17,183 bases of DNA from CAYLJO01 sp964383905 (GCA_964383905.1 CAYLJO010000129.1:1-17183); one strand, 5' to 3'; positions 7,105 through 14,221 are shown, counted from the first letter of the stretch. Numbers and translations are program-made. The notes: a model not told the origin generated them from the sequence alone.

Positions 7105-7590
7105 CAGGAAATCAAAAAGGCCAACTTCTACCCTTTTTCCAAACAAAACTTTGTCGGGATTCGTCAACTTGTGCGCCATCCCCGGTAAAGAAAAGGGATT
7201 GAACCGCCGCAGGACCCGAGAGGAAAAGCTTAAGGGATTCAGACCTGCTGACCGCTACCGGATCATCCCTGATCATGGAAATTCGTTAGTTTTCGTTAGA
7301 TTCCGTGAGGTCCCGTGCCGCGCGCGCCGGAACACTTTTTTTCGTCGGGATTCGTCAAGTGCGGACGGATAAAGTCCATATTGTCCCGTACCCCCTGATG
7401 ATGATTTGTCAAGTGGCAAGTTGAGACTCCCCTGCCTTACTCACAGGCGAGCGATCTTAAGCCGTCCCGTCACTATTATAGCAGATGTGAAGCGGAGAAT
7501 AGGCATCGCTGTTTTTGCGTTGACGTGGAGACACTTCCGAACTTCGGTGCGCAGCTCAGCGACCGATCAGGCCAGCCCGAACACATCGCC
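7105..7590. other. non-coding region with short direct repeats
   Basis: This roughly 490-bp region between a plus-strand gene and the end of pckG has no recognisable gene. A 15-bp sequence GTCGGGATTCGTCAA occurs exactly at 7153-7167 and 7344-7358, and TTCGTTAG occurs twice at 7282-7289 and 7292-7299. The texture suggests degenerate intergenic repeats. A 72-codon plus-strand frame (7406-7624) contains TWRHFRTS, only faintly reminiscent of a tyrosine-recombinase box, and I do not call it. Confidence 0.4.
7153..7358 (+). repeat. 15-bp direct repeat pair
   Basis: GTCGGGATTCGTCAA is present exactly at 7153-7167 and 7344-7358, both preceded by T-rich DNA, in the non-coding region after the gene ending at 7104. 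Function is unknown; they may be the ends of a degenerate element or intergenic repeat units. Confidence 0.45.
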
Positions 7591-9465
7591 CTACAGACGG
7601 CAGATCAGGAGTTCACGCTCGTAGATCGTTTCCGGCGGCAACCGGTCGTGTAAGTCGATAAACAACTCCTCATGCCCCAGCACTTCCCTCCGCCACGCCT
7701 CGCGATCAAAGGCCTGCAACTGCTCGAACCTCTCCCTTGGGAACTCCAGCCCCTCCCACTCGATGTCCTCGTAGCGTGGCACCCACCCGATCGGCGTCTC
7801 TTTGCCCAGCGCGCGCCCCCGCGCCCGATCCACCACCCATTTCAACACCCGCATGTTCTCGCCAAAACCCGGCCACATGAATCCCCCTTGCGCGTCCTTC
7901 CGGAACCAGTTCACGTGGAAGACGCGCGGCGTCTCCGACAGCCGCCGCTGCATCCGCAGCCAATGACGGAAATAATCGCCCATGTGATAGCCGCAGAACG
8001 GCAGCATCGCCATCGGGTCGCGCCGCACTTCCCCGATCGCCCCGACCGCGGCCGCCGTCATCTCCGATCCCATCGTCGCCCCAGCGTACACGCCCGCGCT
8101 CCAGTTGAACGCCTGGTAGACCAACGGCATCGTCGTCGCCCGCCGCCCGCCGAAGATGATCGCGCTGATGGGCACCCCCTCCGGGTCTTCCCACGCCGGG
8201 TCAATCGTCGGGCACTGCGCGGCCGGGGCCGTGAAGCGCGCGTTCGGGTGCGCCGCCTTCGCCCCCGTCTCACGGGCGATCTGCGGCGTCCACGGCCGGC
8301 CCTGCCAGTCGAGGCACTCCGCGGGCTCCTCCTCCGTCATCCCCTCCCACCACACCCCGCCATCGGGTGTCAGCGCGACGTTGGTGAAGATGCTGTTCCG
8401 TGAGAGCGTCCGCATCGCGTTCGGGTTCGTCTTGTAGGAAGTGCCCGGTGCCACGCCGAAGAAGCCGGCCTCCGGGTTGATCGCCCGCAGCCGCCCTTCC
8501 GCGTCCGGGCGGATCCACGCGATGTCGTCGCCCACCGTCCACACCTTCCAGCCCTCGAACCCTTCGGGCGGGATCAGCATCGCGAAATTGGTCTTGCCGC
8601 AGGCCGAGGGGAAGGCCGCCGTCACGTAGGTCTTCTCCCCCTGTGGATCCTCGACCCCGACGATCAGCATGTGCTCGGCCATCCAGCCCTCGTCGCGCGC
8701 GATGTTCGAGGCGATCCGCAGAGCGAAGCACTTCTTGCCCAACAGCGCGTTGCCGCCGTAGCCCGATCCGTAACTCCAGATCTCGCGCGTCTCCGGGAAA
8801 TGGACGATGTACTTCTCCGGGTTGCAGGGCCACGCGACGTCCCGTTGGCCGGGGGCGAGCGGGGCGCCCAGGGTGTGCATACACGGCACGACGCGCTTCT
8901 CATCCCGGTCGATCTTTTCGAAGACCGGGAGCCCGATGCGGGCCATGATCCGCATGTTGACCACCACGTAGGGCGAGTCGGTCAGTTGCACCCCGATCTG
9001 TGACATGGGCGAGCCGAGGGGGCCCATGCTGAAGGGGAGCACGTACATGGTGCGCCCGCGCATCGATCCCTGGAATAACTCCTTCAACCTCCGGCGCATC
9101 CGGAAGGGCTCTTCCCAGTTGTTGGTGGGGCCGGCGGCCTCCTTCGAGAGCGAGCAGATAAAGGTGCGGTCTTCGACACGGGCGACATCAGAGGGGTCCG
9201 AGCGGGCGTAGTAGCAGCCGGGCCACAACTCCTCGTTGAGCCTAATGAAGGTGCCGCTCCGGACCATTTGAGAGCAGAGCGCCTGGTACTCTTCCGGTGA
9301 GCCGTCGACCCAATGGATATCTTTGGGAAGAGTGAGATGGGCCATCTTCTCGACCCAGCGGAGGAGATGGCGGTTCCGGCTCAATGGCAGGGAGGGGTTA
9401 CGGGAGGGGGCCACAGGAGTGCTCCCCGTGGTGGTGGTGGCGGTATGATCATGGAGGGTCGTCAT
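7591..9465 (-). CDS. pckG: phosphoenolpyruvate carboxykinase (GTP)
   Basis: This 624-residue cytosolic enzyme converts oxaloacetate and GTP to phosphoenolpyruvate, CO2 and GDP, the first committed step of gluconeogenesis from C4 acids. It is clearly the GTP class and full length. The kinase P-loop FPSACGKTN is at 285-293, with the reactive-loop cysteine of this class at 289. The metal-binding GDDIAWIRP is at 312-320 and NPEAGFFGVAPGTS at 330-343. The guanine-site region reads FNWSAGVYAGATMGSE and later FCGYHMGDYFRHWL and MWPGFGENMRVLKW. The ATG at 9465 is preceded by GGGGAG about 11 nt upstream. The first 30 residues (TATTTTGSTPVAPSR) are a low-complexity extension before the conserved start. 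The leader, ribosome site, start codon and the first two further codons lie in a perfect 137-bp repeat that recurs at 12985-13121. The nearby CCS carrier could supply its C4 substrate. Confidence 0.97.
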   Translation of the reverse strand: MTTLHDHTATTTTGSTPVAPSRNPSLPLSRNRHLLRWVEKMAHLTLPKDIHWVDGSPEEYQALCSQMVRSGTFIRLNEELWPGCYYARSDPSDVARVEDRTFICSLSKEAAGPTNNWEEPFRMRRRLKELFQGSMRGRTMYVLPFSMGPLGSPMSQIGVQLTDSPYVVVNMRIMARIGLPVFEKIDRDEKRVVPCMHTLGAPLAPGQRDVAWPCNPEKYIVHFPETREIWSYGSGYGGNALLGKKCFALRIASNIARDEGWMAEHMLIVGVEDPQGEKTYVTAAFPSACGKTNFAMLIPPEGFEGWKVWTVGDDIAWIRPDAEGRLRAINPEAGFFGVAPGTSYKTNPNAMRTLSRNSIFTNVALTPDGGVWWEGMTEEEPAECLDWQGRPWTPQIARETGAKAAHPNARFTAPAAQCPTIDPAWEDPEGVPISAIIFGGRRATTMPLVYQAFNWSAGVYAGATMGSEMTAAAVGAIGEVRRDPMAMLPFCGYHMGDYFRHWLRMQRRLSETPRVFHVNWFRKDAQGGFMWPGFGENMRVLKWVVDRARGRALGKETPIGWVPRYEDIEWEGLEFPRERFEQLQAFDREAWRREVLGHEELFIDLHDRLPPETIYERELLICRL

Positions 9466-9592
9466 AATTAGTTCATCTCCCCAAGAGAGTCAGTCTCGGC
9501 GCATATCGAACAGGCACTGGCAGTGGGGGCCGAAGCGGGGCGGTCGGCTATCCCAGGAGTCAAAGGTATCGTCATCGAGCCGAGATGGCAAG
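9456..9592. repeat. perfect 137-bp direct repeat, copy 1
   Basis: Every base of 9456-9592 that I compared is identical to 12985-13121, in the same orientation, and the match stops sharply on both sides. This copy contains the first codons of pckG (ATGACGACC), the GGGGAG ribosome site and about 125 bp of upstream DNA. It also contains an 11-bp palindrome CACTGGCAGTG (9515-9525), a possible operator. No terminal inverted repeats or target duplication are apparent. Confidence 0.9.
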
Positions 9593-9880
9593 GGACGGGG
9601 TGAACTCCACATTCGTCAACCGCTCTCGGCCATCCTTGAAAGTTTGGTTTAAGAGACCATGATCACTCAGGCGGCACTCTCCTGTTTGTTCCGGGGCGAG
9701 ATGTCCGCTGCCGCACCGGTCGAGAGCGCCTAACCCATCGGCGTACCGTACCGGTTCTTTAACGGGCAGGTCATATGGCAGACATTTTACATCGAGGACA
9801 TTAACGCACCATGAACGGCTCTTCGCCCCCGGCGTCGAAGCGCGGCTCGTTCATCGGACTTTAATCTTCATCCATGTACA
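9593..9880. other. intergenic region between pckG repeat and methyltransferase stub
   Basis: I see no gene or strong structural element in these 288 bp. It lies directly beyond the 137-bp repeat and directly after the truncated methyltransferase frame. None of the frames I read restores the missing methyltransferase glycine-rich motif. Confidence 0.4.
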
Positions 9881-10027
9881 TTACGGGTTTGCCGCGACTA
9901 CATTTGCTAACCGAGTCAACAGATCGAGCAGTATGGTCGGAGGATGCGGGCGATACCTGTCGTAGAGCTCAGCAAATCCGGTAAAGCGTTCGATGTTGGC
10001 AGCAAAATCCGATTCCTGAAGTATCAT
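9881..10027 (-). pseudogene. N-terminal stub of a class I SAM methyltransferase
   Basis: The 48 codons from ATG at 10027 encode ILQESDFAANIERFTGFAE then LYDRYRPHPPTILLDLLTRLA. This closely matches the N-terminal cap of class I S-adenosylmethionine methyltransferases, which reads NFAxNxERFxGFAxLYDxYRPxPP. In those proteins the next segment is VVDLGCGTG, the cofactor-binding motif. Here the chain ends at VVAANP followed by TAA, exactly before that motif. The start has a good ribosome site (AGGGG, 8 nt spacer), so the 5' end is intact and the 3' end is lost. A GTG-started longer version would overlap the transporter stop and is unlikely. It cannot bind SAM as it stands. It lies 65 bp after the CCS transporter on the same strand. 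Confidence 0.65.
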
Positions 10028-10092
10028 CACTCCATCCCCTGATAGATCGGACGGGCAGGCGGCGAATCGACAGCTTGCCGCCGCTCTTCTGA

Positions 10093-11451
10093 TCAAATCC
10101 GACTCAGGGCGATCAGTACAAGCGTCACGGTGATCGCTCCGCCAATGCGCGTCGCGACCTGCGCGAACGGCATCAACACCATCCGGTTGGCCGCCGTCAG
10201 GATCGCCACGTCACCGGTCCCGCCCTGACCGCTGTGCGTCGCGTTGATGATCGCCACCTCGACGGGGTACATCTTCAACCAGCGCCCGACCACGAACCCG
10301 GTCGCCATCAGCGACGCCACCGTCGCGAAGATGGTAATGATGTTCGCCAGGTGGAAGGCCGCCAGCAGCTTATCCCACGGCGTGATCGCCACCCCGACGG
10401 CGAACAAAAGTGGGTAGACCACCCCCGCGTGGAAGAACTTGTAGACTACATAAGCCCCCTCCTGCAGCTTCGGCGAGGCCGCATAGGTGAGCTTCACCAG
10501 TACCGCGATGAAGAGCATCGCGACGGGCGCGGGCACGCCCACCAGGTTGAAGCATAATACCCCCAGCAGGTAGAGCGTAATGGCCATGATCCCGGCGGCG
10601 GCGATGTGGCTCACGTCCATGTGAGGGGTGATCTCCTCCTGCTTGGGATCCATCTCGTCGTGCTCACCCGGCTGTAAGCGCCCTTCGCCCGTCAGGCGGG
10701 GGAATCTCTTGCCGACGTAGTTGAGCATCCCCGACAGCAGGATCGCCATTAGGCTGCCGAGCATCACCGGCGGCAGCACCTGCGCGAACACCTCGCTCTG
10801 GTCCTGATGCAGGATCTGCGCGTAGCCGGTGGAAAGCGGGATCGCCCCTTCGCCGACGCCGCCGGCCATGATCGGCACCACCGTGTAGAAGAAAGTGTGT
10901 CGCGCACCCATTCCTAACATTGTGCCGACGAGTGTGCCGACCAGGGCGGCCACCACCGAGCCGGCCGCTAAGGGCACGAAGATCTTGAGAAACCCCTTGA
11001 TCAGTACCCGTCGATCCATGCCGAGGATGCTGCCGACAATGATGGCGGTGATAAAGAGGTAGAGGAAGTTGGTCGACTTGAAGAAATCCGTCACCGGTTG
11101 CAGCAGCGAGGCCGGCAAGAGGTGGTAGTAGGCCAGGCAGGACGGGACGAAGGTGGCCAGGAGGGCGGCCCCGCCGATGCGGCCGAAGAAGGGGATGCGC
11201 TTGCCGATCTCGGCGCAGGTAAATCCACCCACCATCATGATGGCGAGCACCATCGAGATCTCGCCCGGAACTTTCCTGATGAGGACGAAGACAGCCAGCA
11301 CGGCCAGCAGTAGTAGGTAGACGGGCAGAGGGATGACGCCGATTCTCCACTCCATCAGCTTCCACCAGCCTTGGGGCCAGAAACCTGTGGATGTCTCCGG
11401 GGCGGATCTCGCCCCCAGCGAACTGGCGGCCTGTTGTGCCTGGGTTGTCAT
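10093..11451 (-). CDS. 2-hydroxycarboxylate transporter, CCS family
   Basis: This 452-residue inner-membrane protein is a full-length member of the 2-hydroxycarboxylate transporter family (CitS/MaeN/CimH type, TC 2.A.24), which move citrate or malate with sodium or protons. The two family re-entrant loop motifs are present: GGVGEG at 197-202 in the first half and SGQGGTGD at 407-414 in the second. The C-terminal arginine of the substrate site is in QVATRIGG (R435). About eleven hydrophobic segments form two repeated halves separated by an acidic cytoplasmic loop (about 252-280). The N-terminal 30 residues are soluble. The ATG at 11451 has a weak AAGG element about 10 nt upstream. Citrate versus malate cannot be told from the sequence. 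The same orientation as pckG, with the methyltransferase stub between, suggests C4/C6-acid catabolism. Confidence 0.93.
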   Translation of the reverse strand: MTTQAQQAASSLGARSAPETSTGFWPQGWWKLMEWRIGVIPLPVYLLLLAVLAVFVLIRKVPGEISMVLAIMMVGGFTCAEIGKRIPFFGRIGGAALLATFVPSCLAYYHLLPASLLQPVTDFFKSTNFLYLFITAIIVGSILGMDRRVLIKGFLKIFVPLAAGSVVAALVGTLVGTMLGMGARHTFFYTVVPIMAGGVGEGAIPLSTGYAQILHQDQSEVFAQVLPPVMLGSLMAILLSGMLNYVGKRFPRLTGEGRLQPGEHDEMDPKQEEITPHMDVSHIAAAGIMAITLYLLGVLCFNLVGVPAPVAMLFIAVLVKLTYAASPKLQEGAYVVYKFFHAGVVYPLLFAVGVAITPWDKLLAAFHLANIITIFATVASLMATGFVVGRWLKMYPVEVAIINATHSGQGGTGDVAILTAANRMVLMPFAQVATRIGGAITVTLVLIALSRI

Positions 11452-11761
11452 TAGTTTTCTGCCTTATGGTTTTCAGTTTGTATTGAGACGCTCGGTTAAA
11501 ATCACTCGACGGTGCGGCCGGCCACTGATGACGAACCCCTCCCGGCGACCTCAAATGTTGATGAGATGCTGGTCATTAGTGGGCTCAAGGGTGGCCCTAT
11601 CAGCTTGTGCTCCTGGCGCCGGTCCGTGCGGCCCTGTCTTCAGAGTCGAGATGGCGATACCCGGAGCACGACACCCGGGTCTAATGAAAGATAGACCGGC
11701 GAGTGCTCCCTTGATATTTTCCAACACGCGACATCAACCGGAAGGATCTACGGGAAACACA

Positions 11762-11804
11762 CCGTGATTGTATCATCACGGCCGGGGTTGAATCAGTCCG
11801 GCCG
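11762..11804. repeat. two overlapping perfect inverted repeats
   Basis: CCGTGAT (11762-11768) and ATCACGG (11775-11781) form a 7-bp stem with a 6-nt loop. CGGCCGG (11779-11785) and CCGGCCG (11798-11804) form a second 7-bp stem with a 12-nt loop. The two share bases 11779-11781, so they are mutually exclusive at their ends. No U-tract follows on either strand. Confidence 0.6.
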
Positions 11805-11818
11805 CGGGGCCGAAGAGG

Positions 11819-11870
11819 GGGGGCGTCCGGATGATCGCCGCCGGACGACGCGTTTTCCGCGGACGCCCCC
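11819..11870 (-). terminator. GC-rich hairpin after the YVTN gene, terminator-like
   Basis: GGGGGCGTCCG (11819-11829) is perfectly complementary to CGGACGCCCCC (11860-11870), an 11-bp stem with a 30-nt loop. An alternative shorter stem uses CGTCCGG (11824-11830) with CCGGACG (11841-11847). It lies 15 bp beyond the stop of the minus-strand YVTN gene. It lacks a T-tract, so it would be an atypical terminator or a 3'-end stabiliser. Confidence 0.5.
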
Positions 11871-11885
11871 GTGGCCGCCGATAGC

Positions 11886-12720
11886 TTACTTCCCGACTTC
11901 CAGAACGACGAACGGCCCCGGCTCGTAGGCGACCGGACCGATCGGTTTTGGCGGCGCGGTTGCCGTCAGCGGCACATTCTCCACGGTTGACGAGAAGAGT
12001 TTGCTCGTCTTCGGATCGAAGGCCAGCGTCTTCGCGCCGCGCATGGTCTTCACATTGTCCACAATGCTATACGCATCCGGCGAGTCCTGGCGCACGATCG
12101 TGAGGACGCCGTCCCCGGTCGAGGCGAAGATCAGGTGATTGGCCGCGTCGAAGACGGTCGCATCCACGTGCTCGCCGATCGGCAGCGTCTTGATCACCTT
12201 GAGCGCCTTCACGTCAACCGTCGCGAACCCATTTTTATCTTCCAGATTAACCCAGAGCGCCCCTCTGCCGTCGGCCGCCGAATATTCGGGCGCGCCACCG
12301 ACGGGGATCGTCCCGACAACCCTGCCGGCGGCCGCGTCGATCACGGTCAGATTGTCGCTTTGGCCGTTGGAGACGAAGACGCGGTCTGTGCCCGGGTCAT
12401 AAATGATGGCATCAGGTTTTTTGCCCGCCTTGATCTCGGCCACGTGCTTGAGCGTCGTCAGGTCGATCACGCTGACCGTGTCGGCCTTGCCGTTGCTTGT
12501 GAAGCCCTTCCCGAGTTTCGGCACCAGCGCGATGCCGTGGACTCCGGGCGTATCCGTGATCTGCCCGACTATTTTGCCCGTGTCGGCATCGAGCACCTCG
12601 ATCTTCTGATAGTGGGTAACATAGAGGCGACGCGCATCGGGATCGACCACGATGTAATCCCAGCCGGCATCGCCGCCGATCGTATATTTGTTTGTGACGT
12701 GGTAGCCGGTCGAGGGGCTT
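11886..12720 (-). pseudogene. YVTN beta-propeller protein, 5' end (signal peptide and start) missing
   Basis: This encodes a beta-propeller of YVTN type: repeated blades with DPDARRLYVTHYQKIEVLD, GHVxGIALVPKLGKGFTSNG-like, YDPGTDRVFVSNG and FDAANHLIFASTGDG, all beta-strand repeats used as secreted or periplasmic binding scaffolds. The first usable start codon is GTG at 12650, which would give 254 residues beginning inside a blade. Family-like sequence extends upstream in the same frame to about 12720 (TGYHVTNKYTIGGDAGWDYI). Between an in-frame TAG at 12794-12792 and that point there is no ATG, GTG or TTG and no hydrophobic signal peptide, only GPRGGASPASSPS. Relatives I recall are about 320-340 residues with a signal peptide. 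The gene therefore seems to have lost its 5' end. The 137-bp repeat copy lies about 190 bp upstream of the TAG. Confidence 0.7.
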
Positions 12721-13318
12721 GACGCCGGCGACGCGCCGCCCCGGGGGCCCGTAGTCGATGACCCATCACCGCTCAGAGCGCTGATCCCACCCTACCGAAA
12801 GACTCGAAACTATGTTCGCGCTATCGGCACACGCTACACGGGCAATCTACTGCTCACGCCGGCCATGAAAACCATCTCCCCGACCCGACGCAAGGGAGGG
12901 AAATAATTCAAGACGCTCTTTTTTCAACCGCGACTACGCCATGCGGCACGATTGTGATCTTCGGAGTCGAGCTCTCATGCCTTTGGGTCGTCATAATTAG
13001 TTCATCTCCCCAAGAGAGTCAGTCTCGGCGCATATCGAACAGGCACTGGCAGTGGGGGCCGAAGCGGGGCGGTCGGCTATCCCAGGAGTCAAAGGTATCG
13101 TCATCGAGCCGAGATGGCAAGAGCCCAATCGTGTATACTCTTCTGCGTCCAAAATTCTGACCACCCTGACTTCAGGTCTGAAGGCGCCCGCGCCGGTTCT
13201 TTTGAGGCGGGTCATCTTGCTCCGATCTTCGACTTCCGGATAAGATGTGAACAGCCGGAGCAATGGTCAATGGCCTCAGGTGATGAGGCCGAGATGAAAC
13301 CTCAAAAGGGGAAAAGCC
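12721..13318. other. intergenic region containing repeat copy 2
   Basis: Apart from the 137-bp repeat (12985-13121) and a 28-codon frame it opens, I find no recognisable gene in these 598 bp. An 88-codon minus-strand frame (13263-12997) has no family resemblance and its second half lies entirely within the repeat. Bases 13122-13318 form the upstream region of the small secreted protein gene at 13319. Confidence 0.4.
12985..13121. repeat. perfect 137-bp direct repeat, copy 2
   Basis: This is identical to 9456-9592, which spans the leader, ribosome site and first codons of pckG. Here the copied start ATG (12994) leads into unrelated DNA, giving a 28-codon frame ending at TGA (12910-12908). The distance between copies is 3529 bp, and the same orientation means they could recombine and delete the methyltransferase stub, the CCS transporter and the YVTN gene. 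Confidence 0.9.
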
Positions 13319-13582
13319 GTGATAAGAATCATTCCAGGTCTTCTCTTATCCGTACTGTTGATCGTCCCAAGTAGTGCTCCCCGTAGCGCCAGCGGGCGCA
13401 CCAGGTATCGCCACGGTCGTCATCATAAGCGTACGGGCAGAAGCGGCAGGACTAATAAGGCCATGTCCGGGCGAATAAGCGGGGCCGTTAAAGGGAGAGA
13501 AGCTGCCGGGCCGGTGGACAGGAAACCCGCACCTAAGCCAGCCATTACGCCGTGTACCGTAGAGAAGCCGCGTTGCCAATGA
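13319..13582 (+). CDS. small basic secreted protein
   Basis: This 87-residue protein starts at GTG 13319 with a good ribosome site (AAGGGG, about 7 nt before the start). Residues 1-20 (IRIIPGLLLSVLLIVPSSA) form a clear signal peptide, with likely cleavage near SSA or RSASG. The mature part is strongly basic and low in hydrophobic residues (RTRYRHGRHHKRTGRSGRT), with a proline-rich C-terminus (KPAPKPAITP) and two cysteines (TPCTVEKPRCQ). It would be exported and could bind anionic surfaces or metals through its histidines, but I know no family. It ends 11 bp before the stop of the convergent protease gene. Confidence rests on the ribosome site plus signal peptide. Confidence 0.55.
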   Translation: MIRIIPGLLLSVLLIVPSSAPRSASGRTRYRHGRHHKRTGRSGRTNKAMSGRISGAVKGREAAGPVDRKPAPKPAITPCTVEKPRCQ

Positions 13583-13593
13583 GCTTTATTTAT

Positions 13594-13962
13594 TTAGCGG
13601 GCCTCATCGCTGATCGTAACGGTGTAAGCGATATAGTCGATGGCGAGGCGGTTGCCCTGGAGCAATTCTGTACCGATGAGCGATTCATCATTGCGGCTGA
13701 CGATGACCGCCACGGGGCGACGCTCACCCAGCCATTCGATCTCCATCTCGGCGATGCTGGCGACGCGGCGGGCGCCATCCATTCCGACGATTGTGGCGCT
13801 ACCGAGGATCGTTAGGTTGAGACGGTTGATGGCTTCGCGCGGTAACATCAAAGCACCGTTGAAACCGGTGTCAATCAAACACTCCAGAATCTCACCGCTC
13901 GGAGCCTTAATCCTCAGCCATGCTTCCAGCTGAGCGTTGACCCTACCCTCTTGGCGCGCCAT
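13594..13962 (-). CDS. retropepsin-like clan AA aspartic protease
   Basis: This 122-residue protein (from ATG 13962) is a single-domain retropepsin-like aspartic protease. The catalytic motif DTGFNG is at residues 31-36 with aspartate 31, in the strand-turn context ECLIDTGFNGALMLP. The later GMDGARR flap-like region and the closing motif ESLIGTELLQGNRLAIDY (93-110) match the AF_0612-like bacterial family, in which LLGxxLLxxxxLxID follows. Such proteins act as homodimers, each contributing one aspartate. A start at 14130 would add 56 residues that overlap the upstream gene in another frame and look non-native, so I prefer 13962. It overlaps the last 20 nt of the upstream gene, indicating translational coupling. 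Its substrate is not known. Confidence 0.8.
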   Translation of the reverse strand: MARQEGRVNAQLEAWLRIKAPSGEILECLIDTGFNGALMLPREAINRLNLTILGSATIVGMDGARRVASIAEMEIEWLGERRPVAVIVSRNDESLIGTELLQGNRLAIDYIAYTVTISDEAR

Positions 13963-14221
13963 GGCCACCCGCCTGATACGCGGCATCGTAACCGATGCGC
14001 ATAAGATAGAAGAGCTTATCAGGCAGCTCGCCACGTCCCATACGAAGCGCGGCAATGCCGGTATCGCCAAGAAAGTGGCGGCCTGTTTCGGGCTCGATGG
14101 CGACGAAGCGCCCGGTGTGCTCGGGCTCAAGGATGTCGCGCAGCCGCTCGTCGTAAAGACGCTGGCTGCTCTCAGCTAAAGCCTTTGTGGCCTTGGTGCT
14201 GTCCTTGCGCAGGGTAATGAT
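13943..14221 (-). CDS. small partner protein of the aspartic protease, apparent AUC/AUU start
   Basis: An open frame in the family found upstream of retropepsin-like proteases encodes 91-92 residues: STKATKALAESSQRLYDERL, then RDILEPEHTGRFVAIEPETG, RHFLGDTGIAAL, and PDKLFYLMRIGYDAAYQAGG. The conserved core LEPEHTGRFVAIEPETG..FLGD and PDKLFY.MRIG is recognisable from similar small proteins I recall beside such proteases. No ATG, GTG or TTG occurs in frame before the core; the first ATG lies well inside it. A GGAG ribosome site (14232-14229) lies 7 nt before ATC (14221-14219) and 10 nt before ATT (14218-14216), so translation probably starts on one of these, or the start has decayed. Its stop TAG (13945-13943) overlaps the protease start by 20 nt, so the two genes form one unit. 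Confidence 0.65.
   Translation of the reverse strand: MITLRKDSTKATKALAESSQRLYDERLRDILEPEHTGRFVAIEPETGRHFLGDTGIAALRMGRGELPDKLFYLMRIGYDAAYQAGGHGAPRG

Larger units (their letters stand above)
11452..11885. other. intergenic region upstream of CCS transporter, rich in hairpins
   Basis: This 434-bp space separates the transporter start from the end of the YVTN gene. Bases 11452-11760 hold no recognisable gene. Bases 11762-11870 hold a cluster of perfect inverted repeats, described separately, that probably terminates YVTN transcription. I see no convincing promoter for the transporter. Confidence 0.45.

Noticed and set aside
7406..7624. Possible tyrosine-recombinase fragment (TWRHFRTS)
   Set aside because: Only a faint resemblance to the box II HxxR region, with the histidine out of place and no other motif. 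A profile search would be needed.
7672..8403. 243-codon plus-strand frame opposite pckG
   Set aside because: Arginine-, proline- and histidine-rich antisense shadow produced by the GC-rich third positions of pckG; no family resemblance. The same holds for the frames at 8270-8884 and 7706-8194.
12997..13263. 88-codon minus-strand frame ending inside repeat copy 2
   Set aside because: No recognisable domain and no ribosome site. Its second half is the non-coding leader of pckG.
13964..14130. Longer start (14130) for the aspartic protease
   Set aside because: The extra 56 residues come from a frame overlapping the conserved upstream gene and are unlike the protease family. ATG 13962 fits the family length.
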